Source: an uncultured Bacteroidales bacterium (GTDB lineage Bacteria; Bacteroidota; Bacteroidia; Bacteroidales; UBA932). From it: a stretch of 64,000 bases of DNA. Under the pieces are notes generated by a model. The model did no database searches, was not told the origin of the DNA, and saw only the letters and a program-made list of their open reading frames with translations. Location: NCBI GenBank assembly GCA_947179325.1, contig CAMXAU010000005.1, positions 1-64,000 of the forward strand, read 5' to 3'. The translations under genes were made by a program, and so were the position numbers. This document shows, one piece after another, positions 27,514 through 37,374 of the stretch; positions within the stretch are counted from its first letter, which is position 1, and every line of letters begins with the position of its first letter.

Positions 27514-29094
27514 TTAATTTGCACTGAGTGAGAATGTACCGGCACGCACCCATCCTGTATCAGTCATCTGCGCCGGAGAGGCTGCGATGCGTATCCCGAT
27601 ATTGTTTCCGTCAGCCGTGTCCACAATTCCGACTCCCCACGTATAAGCTCCGACAGCAACCCCCTTGATGTCTATATCAAAGGTATATGACGTAATCTTG
27701 CCTTTGAGCCATCCTGACAGGTCAGCATTCTCGTCAATGAATATCTTCACAGGGTTGCCTGCGCTGTCAAGCAGCGCAAACGCAACCTTGTATTTATAGT
27801 TCCACTGCTTTATGTTGACCGGGCAATAGCCCCAGCCGAGATTGGCCCAGCTATGCCCGACTGTGAGCCTGTCACCGAAAGTCCCGCATGAAGGCACAGA
27901 CACTGAAGTTGGATAGAGCCTGTAGCCGCCTTCTGCCACGAATCTCTGCACAAGTGAAAAGGCATCAGTGAACCATGATTTCGTTTCATTCCCATAGCGG
28001 AAATCCATCATGTTCACACAGGCTTCCTGTGAATCAAGGAATTCCCCTTCACGCACCTCTGCCGGTGAATTATATCCGTCTCCCCTTATTCCGGACTGAT
28101 GCCCTGGACTGTCTACAATATATCCTCCCTCCATGATTACAGGAAGCTTGAAATTCCATTTCTTAACATAGCTGCGCTCCCAGTTATTGTAGCCCCAGTC
28201 CTGGTTCTTCATTCCAAAAGAATCCGCACGCAGGCAATAGCCGTTGTCAATTGCAATCTGGAGCACCTTCTCGCTGTCAGGCTGGGGATTCCTGCCCTCA
28301 CTGACCGGATGGCCGATCTGGCGATGATAGTTGATTACAAGCGGTACCCTTGTAAAATTCTCCGAATAGAGCTTTGTAATCCATTCCATTGTGTCTGCCT
28401 TATAGACGGAAGTCATGTCTGTAACTGCATTATTCTGCTCATAGCAGACATTGTGTCCCTCTCCCCATTTCCCAAGGCCATATGCATCAATGAATGCAGT
28501 CTTCACAGGATCGTTGAAATATGCGGCGAATGCCTGCACGAACTCTTCATAATGCCTTCTCCAGACAGGGTCTATAGCAAGCGGTGTCTTCCTGTCGGGA
28601 TAGCTGGCGTTCTCAAGCCAGTATTCCGCCCCTGCGTCAAAGACGAATTGCGGGGTATTCTCCCTCTGGTCACGGCCGTCAACCACGACACGGAATGCAA
28701 TCGGGATTCCAAGCTCCTCTGCCCTCTTCACAAGCCTGTATATCTTGCTGGTCGGGTCATTCCACGCATACACGCCTTTCTCCGGATTAAGGGCTTTCCA
28801 GCCGGTACGCAGATAGCACGCTGAGGCATAATCCCTTATAAGCACCTCCCGGCCAAGGTCAGGCACGTAGACCTTTGTATCGAAATATGACGGGTCGGCA
28901 TCTCCGGACAGATACATCACCCAGCCGTTCAGCGGATTGTGGATCACGGAAGTCCTGTCTGGAATTATCTTGACGGTCTCATTTCCTGGAATAGTCCCGG
29001 TACCGCCGTCCGATGGTCCCGGCTCCTTGCCGCAGGCGCATGCAGAGACCACAGCGGCGGCAAACATCAGTATTATTCTATTTATTCTGTACAT
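27514..29094 (-). CDS. DUF4832-type putative glycosidase, paralogue 3
   Basis: About 526 residues. The start MYRINRIILM at 29094 gives a lipoprotein signal (VSACAC) and avoids overlap with the preceding gene; an in-frame ATG lies at 29115. It keeps NPLNGWVMYL, DGRDQRENTP, YGLGKWGE (E212), DSFGM, MEGGY (E322) and the C-terminal WANLGWGY block. The strand-end Trp of MEGGW is Tyr here. It lies between the two surface lipoproteins of the upper block, 13 bp after SusE2. Probably surface or periplasmic; substrate not assignable. Confidence 0.75.
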   Translation of the reverse strand: MYRINRIILMFAAAVVSACACGKEPGPSDGGTGTIPGNETVKIIPDRTSVIHNPLNGWVMYLSGDADPSYFDTKVYVPDLGREVLIRDYASACYLRTGWKALNPEKGVYAWNDPTSKIYRLVKRAEELGIPIAFRVVVDGRDQRENTPQFVFDAGAEYWLENASYPDRKTPLAIDPVWRRHYEEFVQAFAAYFNDPVKTAFIDAYGLGKWGEGHNVCYEQNNAVTDMTSVYKADTMEWITKLYSENFTRVPLVINYHRQIGHPVSEGRNPQPDSEKVLQIAIDNGYCLRADSFGMKNQDWGYNNWERSYVKKWNFKLPVIMEGGYIVDSPGHQSGIRGDGYNSPAEVREGEFLDSQEACVNMMDFRYGNETKSWFTDAFSLVQRFVAEGGYRLYPTSVSVPSCGTFGDRLTVGHSWANLGWGYCPVNIKQWNYKYKVAFALLDSAGNPVKIFIDENADLSGWLKGKITSYTFDIDIKGVAVGAYTWGVGIVDTADGNNIGIRIAASPAQMTDTGWVRAGTFSLSAN

Positions 29095-29107
29095 AACCTT
29101 TATCTGT

Positions 29108-30463
29108 CTAATCAAATCTGATCATGCTGTTCCTTGCATCAATGGTAATCTTGCTCAGCCTTACCCCTCCTGCTGCCGGTTTCCATTTCCTGTTGCTCAC
29201 TGCTGTAGCCATAGGGAGCCATTCCCCCATCACAAGCTCCAGGTCTACATCAGAAGCGGTCCCTGGCTCTATTGCAGGTATGAATGCCATTGCCTTGGAA
29301 ATGAAAGTCATTCCTGCGCCATCAGTATTCGGGTTGTTACCGCCGCTGCCTTCCCCCTGCCTTATGTTATCAACTTCAGAAGGCCCCTGGGCGACTTTCA
29401 CGCAGAATGCATCAGACATGCTGAAAGACGCTCCTTGCCAGATAAGCAGCTGAGGGTCTGTCTTTGAGACCACGAAAGGATAGGCCTTGCCCTTCCAGCT
29501 GTCCCAGCCTGTCATTGAGTTGATATAATAGTTGCCGGCACCGAGAGTCTTGGTCAGGATCCAGGATGCCGGATTCCTTCCTTCGTATGCAAATTCAAGA
29601 GTCAGCGGTTCAAGCCTGTTCTTAGGCGACCAGAACCTTACAGTCTTGTTCTCAATGTCAATGATGACCCTCCAATAGCCTTCTGCAGGGATATTCCATG
29701 CAGGAAGCGAGACTCCATCCTTTTCCTCCTTGACCACGGCATCATACACAACAGACGCCGGCCTGCCGTCTACAAGTTCATCATCAGGAATGACGACATC
29801 TCCTTCTGCCGGGCATATATAGGACGTAATGCCCTCAAACTCTATAGGGATAGTCATTGCCCCAGGCTGAAGATAGACCTCCTCTGCATAGATGAACTCA
29901 TTCTCCGGAGTCTTCGGCATAGACTGCTTTGTTGTCCCGGTCACAGCCTCCCCGGAAAGGAAAATCCTGTCTGCATCAAAGGTCAGAGGCCTGAAAGGAC
30001 GCACACTCACGCCTACAGTCCTCACCTCAGGCATAATGTATTTTGTACCTCCATCCCATTTCGCTATAACCTTGAACTGCATGTTCACAGCACGGGAATA
30101 GTTCTTCCCCCATTTGTTCACAAGCAAGTCCTGCAGCTGCTGGTTCGTATATTCTTTGCAATACACTCCGTCATCCTCTATCTCCCGCACGCTGTTGCTG
30201 AAGTCATTCCCCTCAATGTCAAGATAAGTCACATATGTAACTATATACTCATCAGGCATCTCCCTTGCCGGACTCCAAGAAAATGCCAGGGCCACCTGGT
30301 CCGGGGCATCTGCATCAAGGACCACATCCTCTGCCGACACTTCAAGTTCCATGGTCTCAGTCACATCATACATGCTCCTGTCCGGTCCCTGGAAACCTCC
30401 CTTGTTGCAGCCGGCAAGGGCGATAAGCCCTGCTGCTGCACTGATTATATGTCTATGTCTCAT
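29108..30463 (-). CDS. SusE/SusF-like outer-membrane lipoprotein (SusE2)
   Basis: The 451-residue lipoprotein starts at MRHRHIISAA with lipobox ALAGC. The N-terminal domain resembles that of SusE1 (MELEVSAEDVVLD, the YTNQQLQDLL block), followed by beta domains with DRIFLSGEA and a GYWRVIIDIENK block. The C-terminal approximately 170 residues, from LEPLTLEFAYEG, closely match the end of the collagen-like lipoprotein, sharing TGWDSWKGKA, VSNRKWKP and a KVAQ segment. A surface glycan-binding role is expected from position and fold. Confidence 0.85.
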   Translation of the reverse strand: MRHRHIISAAAGLIALAGCNKGGFQGPDRSMYDVTETMELEVSAEDVVLDADAPDQVALAFSWSPAREMPDEYIVTYVTYLDIEGNDFSNSVREIEDDGVYCKEYTNQQLQDLLVNKWGKNYSRAVNMQFKVIAKWDGGTKYIMPEVRTVGVSVRPFRPLTFDADRIFLSGEAVTGTTKQSMPKTPENEFIYAEEVYLQPGAMTIPIEFEGITSYICPAEGDVVIPDDELVDGRPASVVYDAVVKEEKDGVSLPAWNIPAEGYWRVIIDIENKTVRFWSPKNRLEPLTLEFAYEGRNPASWILTKTLGAGNYYINSMTGWDSWKGKAYPFVVSKTDPQLLIWQGASFSMSDAFCVKVAQGPSEVDNIRQGEGSGGNNPNTDGAGMTFISKAMAFIPAIEPGTASDVDLELVMGEWLPMATAVSNRKWKPAAGGVRLSKITIDARNSMIRFD

Positions 30464-30506
30464 GATTGTCTGAAATTTACTGTTGCACAAATTTTCTTAG
30501 TGTCTG

Positions 30507-32441
30507 CTACCATCCCGGAAGCTGGCGCAGGTTTGTATTCTTGTCAATGTCATCCTGAGGAATCGGCCACCAGTAGCTGATAAACCTGCGTGTCTGATAC
30601 TGTGTCCTCTTATAGTAGTCATCACGGTTTGCACTTGTGGCACGTGAATCCATTCCGTAGAACGGGCCGTCCAGGACAGTCTCCGCCTCTTTCCAGCGTC
30701 TCAGGTCATCAAAACGGTTCCCGGCCTCGCAGTTCAGTTCAACCCTCCTTTCGCGATGGATAAGGTCACGCATGTCAAGCCCGTCCGGATTTATCATAGG
30801 GACTCCATCACCGTCCAGTCCGGTACCGTACTGAGGTATCCCGGCCCTTTCCCTGATAAGGTTCAGATATTTAAGGACTTCAGCCTTGTTAGCCGCCCAT
30901 GTTCCTCTTGCCTCGCTATATTCATAGAGACATTCTGCATATGAGAGATAGGCCTCTGCAAGACGGTAGATTGCCCCATGCCGGGTCTTGTAGTTTCCGG
31001 AACTTTCACTCGGTATCGCAGACGGGTCCACCATTTTCCTCACAAGGTAGCCCGCAGTAGGAGAATCATGGCTCGGGCCGCCATCCTGCCCTCCGGAGAA
31101 GAAATCAGTAGACTTGTTGGTTGACTTATGCTTATCCTTCCCCCAGTGATACTGCTCATTGTAAAGGACTGAAATATAGAATCTCGGTTCACGGTTACAG
31201 TACATGTTATATGTATTCGCAGTCGTGATGACATATTCTTCTTTCTGCCCCTCTACAGCCCCCTGCTCAGCATAGAAATATTTTGTCCTGGCAGTCATTG
31301 AAGCTGAAGAATATCCAGTTTCTGTATATCCGGATGCAGCGTTGATTATTGGCTCTGCACCATTGTATCCTGTTATCGGCACAAGCCCGTTCTTCATGAA
31401 GAATGCATCGACGAGATTCTGCGTTACCCCGATAGCTCCTGCACCTCCCATGCTGCGTGGGTTGCACTGCCTGTCAAAATACGCCCCGCTGTCATATGTC
31501 TTAGGGAAAAGCACCTCATGGTTCCCCTGGTCCCAGCGCATAAGCACAGCCTTCATATAAGACATGTACGGGTCTACAGAGCCGTCTGACAGTCTTTCCA
31601 CATACAGTTCGTATCCGCTTTCCCTGGCGGCTTCAATGACTTCAAGGTTTGCATCCGCGGCAGTCCTCCATCTTTCAGGGTCATATTCAGAGCTGAAGAT
31701 CTGCACACCATCGCAATTGACGAATCCTGAAAGGTCCGGATTGCCGTTCACAAGAGGGCTTGCCGCAAATGTAAGCAGGCGGGCACGGATTGCAAGGCAC
31801 ATGATTGATGTTGCGCGCCCATATTTATTTGCCTCCTCATATGCAGACGGAAGGATCTCCGATGTCTCCTTCAGTTCCTGCGCAATCCAGTCAACTACAT
31901 TGTAGAAAGGCTCCTGCTTCAGCTGCATATCAGCAGCATTGGTCCCCTGGGCAGGCTCTGTAATCATAGGGATTGCACCGTAGGTCATTACCATCATGGC
32001 ATGGTAATATGCAATGAAGAAACGGCATTCTGCCTTCATCCATTCTATTTCTTTTGCCGATACATCGAAAAGCGGATGCGCATTCTCGATGAAGATGTAT
32101 GCAGAACGGATTCTCTTCGAGAATTCAGTCCAGTATCCGATGATACCTCCCTGTGCCGGGGTGAAGTTGCCGTTCTGGTACAATATGGCCTTGAAGCCCT
32201 GGGACTCCCATCCAACCGGAGGTGTAAGGTCATCAGCAACAGCAATGGCCCCGTCATAATGATAGAATGTAGGTATGCCATTGTATATATATGCAAGCCA
32301 GCGTTCGAGATTGCTCTTATTCTCAAAGGCCGCCGGTATGTCAAGCTGGTCATCCGGCTGCTTGTCCAGATAGTCACAGGAAACGGCAGCAAGAATTGAA
32401 GCGATTCCGGCAATCAGATATGTCAGTTTTCTATTTTTCAT
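30507..32441 (-). CDS. SusD/RagB-like nutrient-binding lipoprotein (SusD2)
   Basis: The 644-residue lipoprotein starts at MKNRKLTYLI with lipobox AAVSC. This start avoids overlap with SusC2, whereas an ATG at 32471 would overlap it by 17 bp. The SusD helical scaffold is followed by the conserved C-terminal HRERRVELNCEAGNRFDDLR and a late WWPIPQDDIDKN. It pairs with SusC2. It is larger than SusD1 and only distantly similar, so the two pairs probably take different parts or sizes of glycan. Confidence 0.92.
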   Translation of the reverse strand: MKNRKLTYLIAGIASILAAVSCDYLDKQPDDQLDIPAAFENKSNLERWLAYIYNGIPTFYHYDGAIAVADDLTPPVGWESQGFKAILYQNGNFTPAQGGIIGYWTEFSKRIRSAYIFIENAHPLFDVSAKEIEWMKAECRFFIAYYHAMMVMTYGAIPMITEPAQGTNAADMQLKQEPFYNVVDWIAQELKETSEILPSAYEEANKYGRATSIMCLAIRARLLTFAASPLVNGNPDLSGFVNCDGVQIFSSEYDPERWRTAADANLEVIEAARESGYELYVERLSDGSVDPYMSYMKAVLMRWDQGNHEVLFPKTYDSGAYFDRQCNPRSMGGAGAIGVTQNLVDAFFMKNGLVPITGYNGAEPIINAASGYTETGYSSASMTARTKYFYAEQGAVEGQKEEYVITTANTYNMYCNREPRFYISVLYNEQYHWGKDKHKSTNKSTDFFSGGQDGGPSHDSPTAGYLVRKMVDPSAIPSESSGNYKTRHGAIYRLAEAYLSYAECLYEYSEARGTWAANKAEVLKYLNLIRERAGIPQYGTGLDGDGVPMINPDGLDMRDLIHRERRVELNCEAGNRFDDLRRWKEAETVLDGPFYGMDSRATSANRDDYYKRTQYQTRRFISYWWPIPQDDIDKNTNLRQLPGW

Positions 32442-32454
32442 ATTTACCAGATAA

Positions 32455-35400
32455 TTAGAATTTGAATTCAAGACCGGCTGAAATCGACTTCATAACCGGA
32501 TATGCGGCACCTGTAGCAGAGGCAAGTTCAGGATCCCAGAGCTTGAAGTCCGAGAAGGTCAACAGGTTTGTCCCACGGACAAATACCCTTGCCCCTGACA
32601 CGAATGACTTGTCTGCGACTTTTTTCGGAAGAGAATATCCGATTTCTATATTCTTCAGCCTGAGGAAGCTCATATCCCTGAGCCACCATGTAGACGCCTG
32701 GCTGTTGTTGGCGTTCGTACCGTAGTCAAGACGCGGATAGAACACATCCTGGCTCGGATTGTCCACGGTCCAGCGGTCATCGCAGTTCGTGAATATATTA
32801 TAGGTCGTACCTTTATTGGATGCAGGTATAATATTGCCTGACAAAATGTTCCATGTCTTGCCCACTCCCTGGAAAAGCGCAGATATGTCAAGGTCTTTCC
32901 AGACGAATGTAAAGCCGAATCCATATACGAGTTCAGGGTTCTTCGTTCCTCCTATAGGAGACTTGTCATACACATCAATCCTTCCGTCCTTGTTGACATC
33001 CCTGTATTTGATGTCTCCCGGACGTACCTTGGACACAAGTGTAACGACAGGAAGGTCCGGCCTGAGGATTCCATTCTCGACATCAACAAAATCATCATAG
33101 GTATAGAGACCCTCATCTATATATCCGAACAGCTGCCCCACAGGATGCCCTGTCTCTGCACGGTTCGTCCCGACGACTGCAAGAGGTTCATCCATCTCGA
33201 CAATCGTATTGTGTGCATAAGTGAACGTACCCATCACGCTCACAAAGAAATCACGTCCGAACTGCTTCCTTATGTTCAATGTCATGTCCGCTCCCTGGTT
33301 CTTCACCTTGCCGAAATTCTGCCAAGGCGACTTGATGAATCCGGCAGTTGCAGGAATCGATGTCCTCTCCATAAATATATTGTTTCTTCTCTCGTCAAAG
33401 AAATCCACCTGGAAGTCCACAACACCGTCAAGGAATCCAATCTCAAAGCCTACGTCAGCCTTGTTTACCTTCTCCCAGGTCAGGTCCGGAACGGCAAAGT
33501 CACCTTCCGCCATGCCGTTCTTGTTGTAGTTTGACTCATAGCCCCATCTGTATTCCCCAAGTGTGTTCCAGTCGTCTGTGATTGTCGAGAGATAGGCAAA
33601 ACGGCGTCCGTCAAGAGAGGCATTACCTGTCTGTCCATATGACGCACGGAGCTTGAGCTTAGACAGGACACGCCTTGCCGGAGCCATGAAAGGCTCTTCT
33701 GAAATCACCCATCCGAGAGCACCGGACGGAAAGAATCCATAACGTTTGCCAGGAGCGAAATTCTCAGAGCCGTTGTATCCGAAATTGAACTCTGCCACAT
33801 ACCTGTTTGCGTATGTATAGGAGGCTCTTCCGGCAAGTCCCTGGTTTCTGTAAGGGAGCTTGTCTCCATTGTCATAGTTTCTCCTGTTGAAAAGGAGCAG
33901 TCCAGAGACAGCGTGCTTCCTGTTGAAAGTCCTGTCGTAGGTCATTGCCGCCTCAAGGTAGATGCTCTTGTTTCCGAATGAGCCGGATGACGAATGACCC
34001 AAAGTGTTGCTTCCATTGCTCTTCACGGTGAGTATGAGCGAACCGTCCTCGTTACGTCCGGAAGCCGGGTTGTAGATTGTAGGATTGGTAGAACGGCTGA
34101 CAGTTCCCGTAGAATACCTGTCAAATGAGAAAGAGCCTCTTACCTTGAGTCCCTCTGTTATGAACCTGAGGTCCTGCTCAAGTGTCACAAGTGTCTCGAT
34201 CTTGCTGGCCGTTGTCCTGTTATATCCCCTCTGCGTAGCCATGGCCCACACATTCGACTCCTCGTTCCCAGGAATCTCCCCGGTAGAATATTGCACCGGA
34301 AAGGCAAACGGGACTGCCCTGAATGCCCTGTCGAATATCAGGCTCACGCTCTCGGGAGTTGCATTGCGCTCCTGGAGATACCCTCCGATATTTATGCGGA
34401 GCTTTGTCGTATTAGTCAGCTTTATATCTACATTCGAACGGACATTGTACCTCTGGAGCTTTATGGAAGGATCCCACTCCTTGGTCGCATCCCTTGTAAG
34501 GATTCCCCGCTCATTATAGACAGCAGCCACAATCGAATAGATGACCCTCTCGTTACCTCCGCTTATTTCAGCGGTAACCCGCTGATTGTTTGCCCAGTCT
34601 TTGGAGATTGCCTTTATCCAGTTGACATCCGGGTATATATCCGGGTCATATCCAGCCCTCGTCTTCATTATCTTGTCGGTGTACATCGGCAGCGAGCCTG
34701 TGTCGACAAGCACGTCATCAAGAAGCTGCATGTAGTCTGCCGCACCTATGTACTGCGGGAGTTTAACCGGCTGCGTTCCGGCGAATTCGGCCTTGATTGT
34801 CACTTTAGGCTTTCCGGCCTGTCCGCGTTTTGTATTGATGAGGATTACGCCGTTTGCACCCCGGACTCCATATACTGCGCTTGCTGCAGCATCCTTGAGC
34901 ACGGAGAATGACGCGATTTCTTCTGCATCTATGGTATCAAGGCTGCGCTCGATTCCGTCCACCAGCACGAGAGGGTCGCCTCCGACTCCCTGGAATGTGG
35001 ATATACCGCGGATCCAGAATGTGGAGTTGTCATATCCAGGCTCTCCTGAGCGCTGTATGGCAAGCACGCCGGCAACGTTTCCTGCGAGATTGTTGGTAAG
35101 CGAACGGCTGGTAGAGACCTTAAGGGCCTCTGGCTCTATCGTTGTGATTGATGCAACGACGGATTCCCTTTTCTGTGTTCCGTATGCGACCACAACGGCA
35201 TCGTCGAGCTGTCCTATGTCTTCCGCCAGTTCCACATTTATGACTTTACGGTCCCCGACAGTCTCTTCCTTTGTCACAAAACCGACAAAGTCATAGACCA
35301 GTACTGTCCATTTTTCCGGAACAGTGATTGTGTAATTTCCGTCAAGGTCAGTAATTGCATTGATGCCCTTGTCATTCTTTGCATAGACAGTGGCTCCGAC

Positions 35401-35568
35401 AAGCGGTTCCCCTTTGTCATCGGTGACGTTTCCGATGACTCGCAGCCCATTCCCGTCATGGGCTGCCGTCTCCTGTGAATAGGCCGCATTCCATTGGACG
35501 CTTCCGGTTACAAGCACCGCCAGCATCAGGCTGCGTTTCAGGAGTCTTGAACATTTACTTAGAAACAT
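32455..35568 (-). CDS. SusC/RagA-like TonB-dependent transporter (SusC2)
   Basis: The 1037-residue outer-membrane transporter has a signal to about residue 31, a carboxypeptidase-regulatory-like domain (RVIGNVTDDKGEPLVGATV), a TonB-box-like DAVVVAYGTQ, a plug domain containing SVLKDAAASAVYGVRGANG, and a barrel ending in LEFKF. It is the second gene of the upper block, 38 bp after DUF4832 paralogue 4. Its partner is SusD2. The plug and barrel differ clearly from SusC1. Confidence 0.95.
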   Translation of the reverse strand: MFLSKCSRLLKRSLMLAVLVTGSVQWNAAYSQETAAHDGNGLRVIGNVTDDKGEPLVGATVYAKNDKGINAITDLDGNYTITVPEKWTVLVYDFVGFVTKEETVGDRKVINVELAEDIGQLDDAVVVAYGTQKRESVVASITTIEPEALKVSTSRSLTNNLAGNVAGVLAIQRSGEPGYDNSTFWIRGISTFQGVGGDPLVLVDGIERSLDTIDAEEIASFSVLKDAAASAVYGVRGANGVILINTKRGQAGKPKVTIKAEFAGTQPVKLPQYIGAADYMQLLDDVLVDTGSLPMYTDKIMKTRAGYDPDIYPDVNWIKAISKDWANNQRVTAEISGGNERVIYSIVAAVYNERGILTRDATKEWDPSIKLQRYNVRSNVDIKLTNTTKLRINIGGYLQERNATPESVSLIFDRAFRAVPFAFPVQYSTGEIPGNEESNVWAMATQRGYNRTTASKIETLVTLEQDLRFITEGLKVRGSFSFDRYSTGTVSRSTNPTIYNPASGRNEDGSLILTVKSNGSNTLGHSSSGSFGNKSIYLEAAMTYDRTFNRKHAVSGLLLFNRRNYDNGDKLPYRNQGLAGRASYTYANRYVAEFNFGYNGSENFAPGKRYGFFPSGALGWVISEEPFMAPARRVLSKLKLRASYGQTGNASLDGRRFAYLSTITDDWNTLGEYRWGYESNYNKNGMAEGDFAVPDLTWEKVNKADVGFEIGFLDGVVDFQVDFFDERRNNIFMERTSIPATAGFIKSPWQNFGKVKNQGADMTLNIRKQFGRDFFVSVMGTFTYAHNTIVEMDEPLAVVGTNRAETGHPVGQLFGYIDEGLYTYDDFVDVENGILRPDLPVVTLVSKVRPGDIKYRDVNKDGRIDVYDKSPIGGTKNPELVYGFGFTFVWKDLDISALFQGVGKTWNILSGNIIPASNKGTTYNIFTNCDDRWTVDNPSQDVFYPRLDYGTNANNSQASTWWLRDMSFLRLKNIEIGYSLPKKVADKSFVSGARVFVRGTNLLTFSDFKLWDPELASATGAAYPVMKSISAGLEFKF

Positions 35569-35606
35569 AGAAGTTAATAATTAGTAGTTAGTATTTTGTC
35601 TTATTA

Positions 35607-37247
35607 TCATTCTACAGTCGCTTCACAAAGCGTCAGCCAGCCGTCCTCCGTCACATTCTGCCTTGCCGCCAGGAAGATTCCAGGCCTGTTGTCTTTCCAT
35701 GCGTCCGATATTCCGACGGCCCACATATATTCCCCTGGAGGGACATCATCATATGAAGTTTTCAGTTCATAGCTTCTGGGCTGTCCCTTGATCCAGTCGG
35801 AAGGCCTGGCTTCTTCATCAAACCGGATGGACACCGGCTGCATTGTCTCTTTGTCAAGCAAAGCAAAGGCAGTCCTGTAGCGTCCCTCCCACTGCTGTAT
35901 GTTTGTAGGGCAGTAGGACCATCCGAGATTCTGCCAGCGGTGTGATATTGTCACCTGCTCTCCGGCCTTGAACTTCTCCGGGAGAGTGACCCTGTCCGGA
36001 TATATCCTGTAGCACCCCTCCTGTATGAATCTTTCGACATATTCATATGCCTCATTGAACCACGACCATGCTTCGCTGGCCTCTACGCTCTGATTGTAAC
36101 GGAGGTCCATGGTGTTCACGCACGAGCCTTGCGCATCAAGGAATTCCCCCTTGCGCACATCTGCCCAGCTGGTGTAGCCGTCTCCTTTGTAGCTGTCGCC
36201 GTGCGATGCCTTCACCCAGCCTCCCTCGGAAGCGATTGGAACTGCATATCTGTTCTTGTAAAGCATGGACTTCTCCCAGTTTCCGAACCATGTCTTCATG
36301 CCGAAGGCCGCGCTCTGCAGGGAAAATCCCTTGCTTACCCCTTTCTGGACGAGCCGTTCCGATTCCGGATCAAATTTGTCCCCGTCCCACTGGACTCCAG
36401 TGCCGATCCATCTGTGCGCATTGAGAGTAATGGGAATCCTGGTGAATTCCTTTACGAAAGTATCTGTGAGAAAATCGAATACCTGTTCGCGCGGACTGTC
36501 ATCGCCTGTTGAGTATATGCATGCATGGTATTCGCCCCATTTGCCTATCCCGAAGCCTCCTGCAAAAGCTGTTATGTCAGGATCGTTGAATTCCTGTGCA
36601 AAGGCGTGGATGAATTCGGCATAGCATTCCTGGAAAACTGGGTCGTCCGGATACGGAGTCCATACTGTTGCCGAGCCTGTCTGTGATTCAAAAACTTTGC
36701 ATCCTCTGCGCCTTACGTATTCAGGACACGAGTTGTCGTGTTTGTCGCGGCTGTCCGCTCCGAAGTTGAAGGCAAGCCTCATGTTCCTTTCCCTGGCACC
36801 GTCCACGAGCATCTTGAATCTCCTGGCCTGAGGAGTGTCGCATTCTTTCTGCCATGCATAGACTCCCTCTTCCGGATTTGCTTCCGCCCATATTACTCTT
36901 ATGAGGAGTATCGGGGCGTAGTCTCTCGGGACGTTTACTGCGCCTTTGGAAGACGGGAAATTGTCATATCTTTCCCAGAACCTGTCATCAATTCCGCTGC
37001 CGAGTCCGGAATAGATCATCCATCCGGAAAACGGATTGCGCAGCATTGTCGTCCTGTCCGGGGAAACGGTCACGGTCTTCCCGATGATTTCCATGCCGGA
37101 ATCAATGTCCTCAGCATCCGGTTCACAGGACACCAGCACCGGGACACAGGCAAAAATCAAGATAAAGACAAGCAGACATTTATTCCCCCCCCAATTAACG
37201 GGCAGGAGACATCTTTTCAGATAAGAATCTATCGCAGAAGCTGTCAT
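35607..37247 (-). CDS. DUF4832-type putative glycosidase, paralogue 4
   Basis: The 546-residue lipoprotein (PVLVSC, Cys41) is the most divergent of the four paralogues. It keeps NPFSGWMIYSG, ANPEEGVYAW, FGIGKWGE (E239) and SEGGW (E341). The DGRDQGQNTP block is replaced by a different one, GADSRDKHDNSCP. It is the first gene below the conserved promoter element, in front of susC2. An 8-G run (37185-37192) lies in the signal-peptide region, where slippage would shift the frame. The start ATG is preceded by AAAGGA only 2 nt away. Confidence 0.75.
   Translation of the reverse strand: MTASAIDSYLKRCLLPVNWGGNKCLLVFILIFACVPVLVSCEPDAEDIDSGMEIIGKTVTVSPDRTTMLRNPFSGWMIYSGLGSGIDDRFWERYDNFPSSKGAVNVPRDYAPILLIRVIWAEANPEEGVYAWQKECDTPQARRFKMLVDGARERNMRLAFNFGADSRDKHDNSCPEYVRRRGCKVFESQTGSATVWTPYPDDPVFQECYAEFIHAFAQEFNDPDITAFAGGFGIGKWGEYHACIYSTGDDSPREQVFDFLTDTFVKEFTRIPITLNAHRWIGTGVQWDGDKFDPESERLVQKGVSKGFSLQSAAFGMKTWFGNWEKSMLYKNRYAVPIASEGGWVKASHGDSYKGDGYTSWADVRKGEFLDAQGSCVNTMDLRYNQSVEASEAWSWFNEAYEYVERFIQEGCYRIYPDRVTLPEKFKAGEQVTISHRWQNLGWSYCPTNIQQWEGRYRTAFALLDKETMQPVSIRFDEEARPSDWIKGQPRSYELKTSYDDVPPGEYMWAVGISDAWKDNRPGIFLAARQNVTEDGWLTLCEATVE
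37185..37192 (-). repeat. G8 tract in the signal peptide of paralogue 4
   Basis: Eight consecutive G on the coding (minus) strand encode part of W19-G20-G21. The tract is 19 codons into the gene and upstream of the lipidated Cys, so a one-base change would abolish the product. This makes it a candidate slippage site. Confidence 0.7.
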
Positions 37248-37269
37248 GGTCCTTTAGTTTTGTGTCATT

Positions 37270-37282
37270 TTCTGCAAATATC
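37270..37282 (-). promoter_or_regulatory. -7 region GATATTTGCAGAA of the susCD-2 operon
   Basis: The 13-mer is identical to that at 21587-21599, about 23 bp before the start at 37247 and 38 bp from the conserved element. The core is a 7/8 match to TAnnTTTG. There is no correctly spaced -33 TTG. Confidence 0.7.
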
Positions 37283-37320
37283 AAAAAAATGGCACAAACC
37301 GGCAGGCTGTATTCATCCGG

Positions 37321-37340
37321 AAATGGTTTCATTTTGTACA
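37321..37340 (-). promoter_or_regulatory. Conserved PUL promoter element, copy 1
   Basis: The plus-strand 20-mer AAATGGTTTCATTTTGTACA is identical to 21638-21657 and lies in the 127-bp gap between the hybrid regulator gene and the upper PUL block. On its upstream side there are further TGTACA and TGTATA half-like repeats. Confidence 0.75.
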
Positions 37341-37374
37341 CCTGTACAGAAATATACAGAAAAGCACCATCAGG

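Noticed and set aside
18375..37247. The four DUF4832-type genes as recent assembly duplicates
   Set aside because: They differ widely in sequence, length and signal type, so they are old paralogues and not an assembly artefact.
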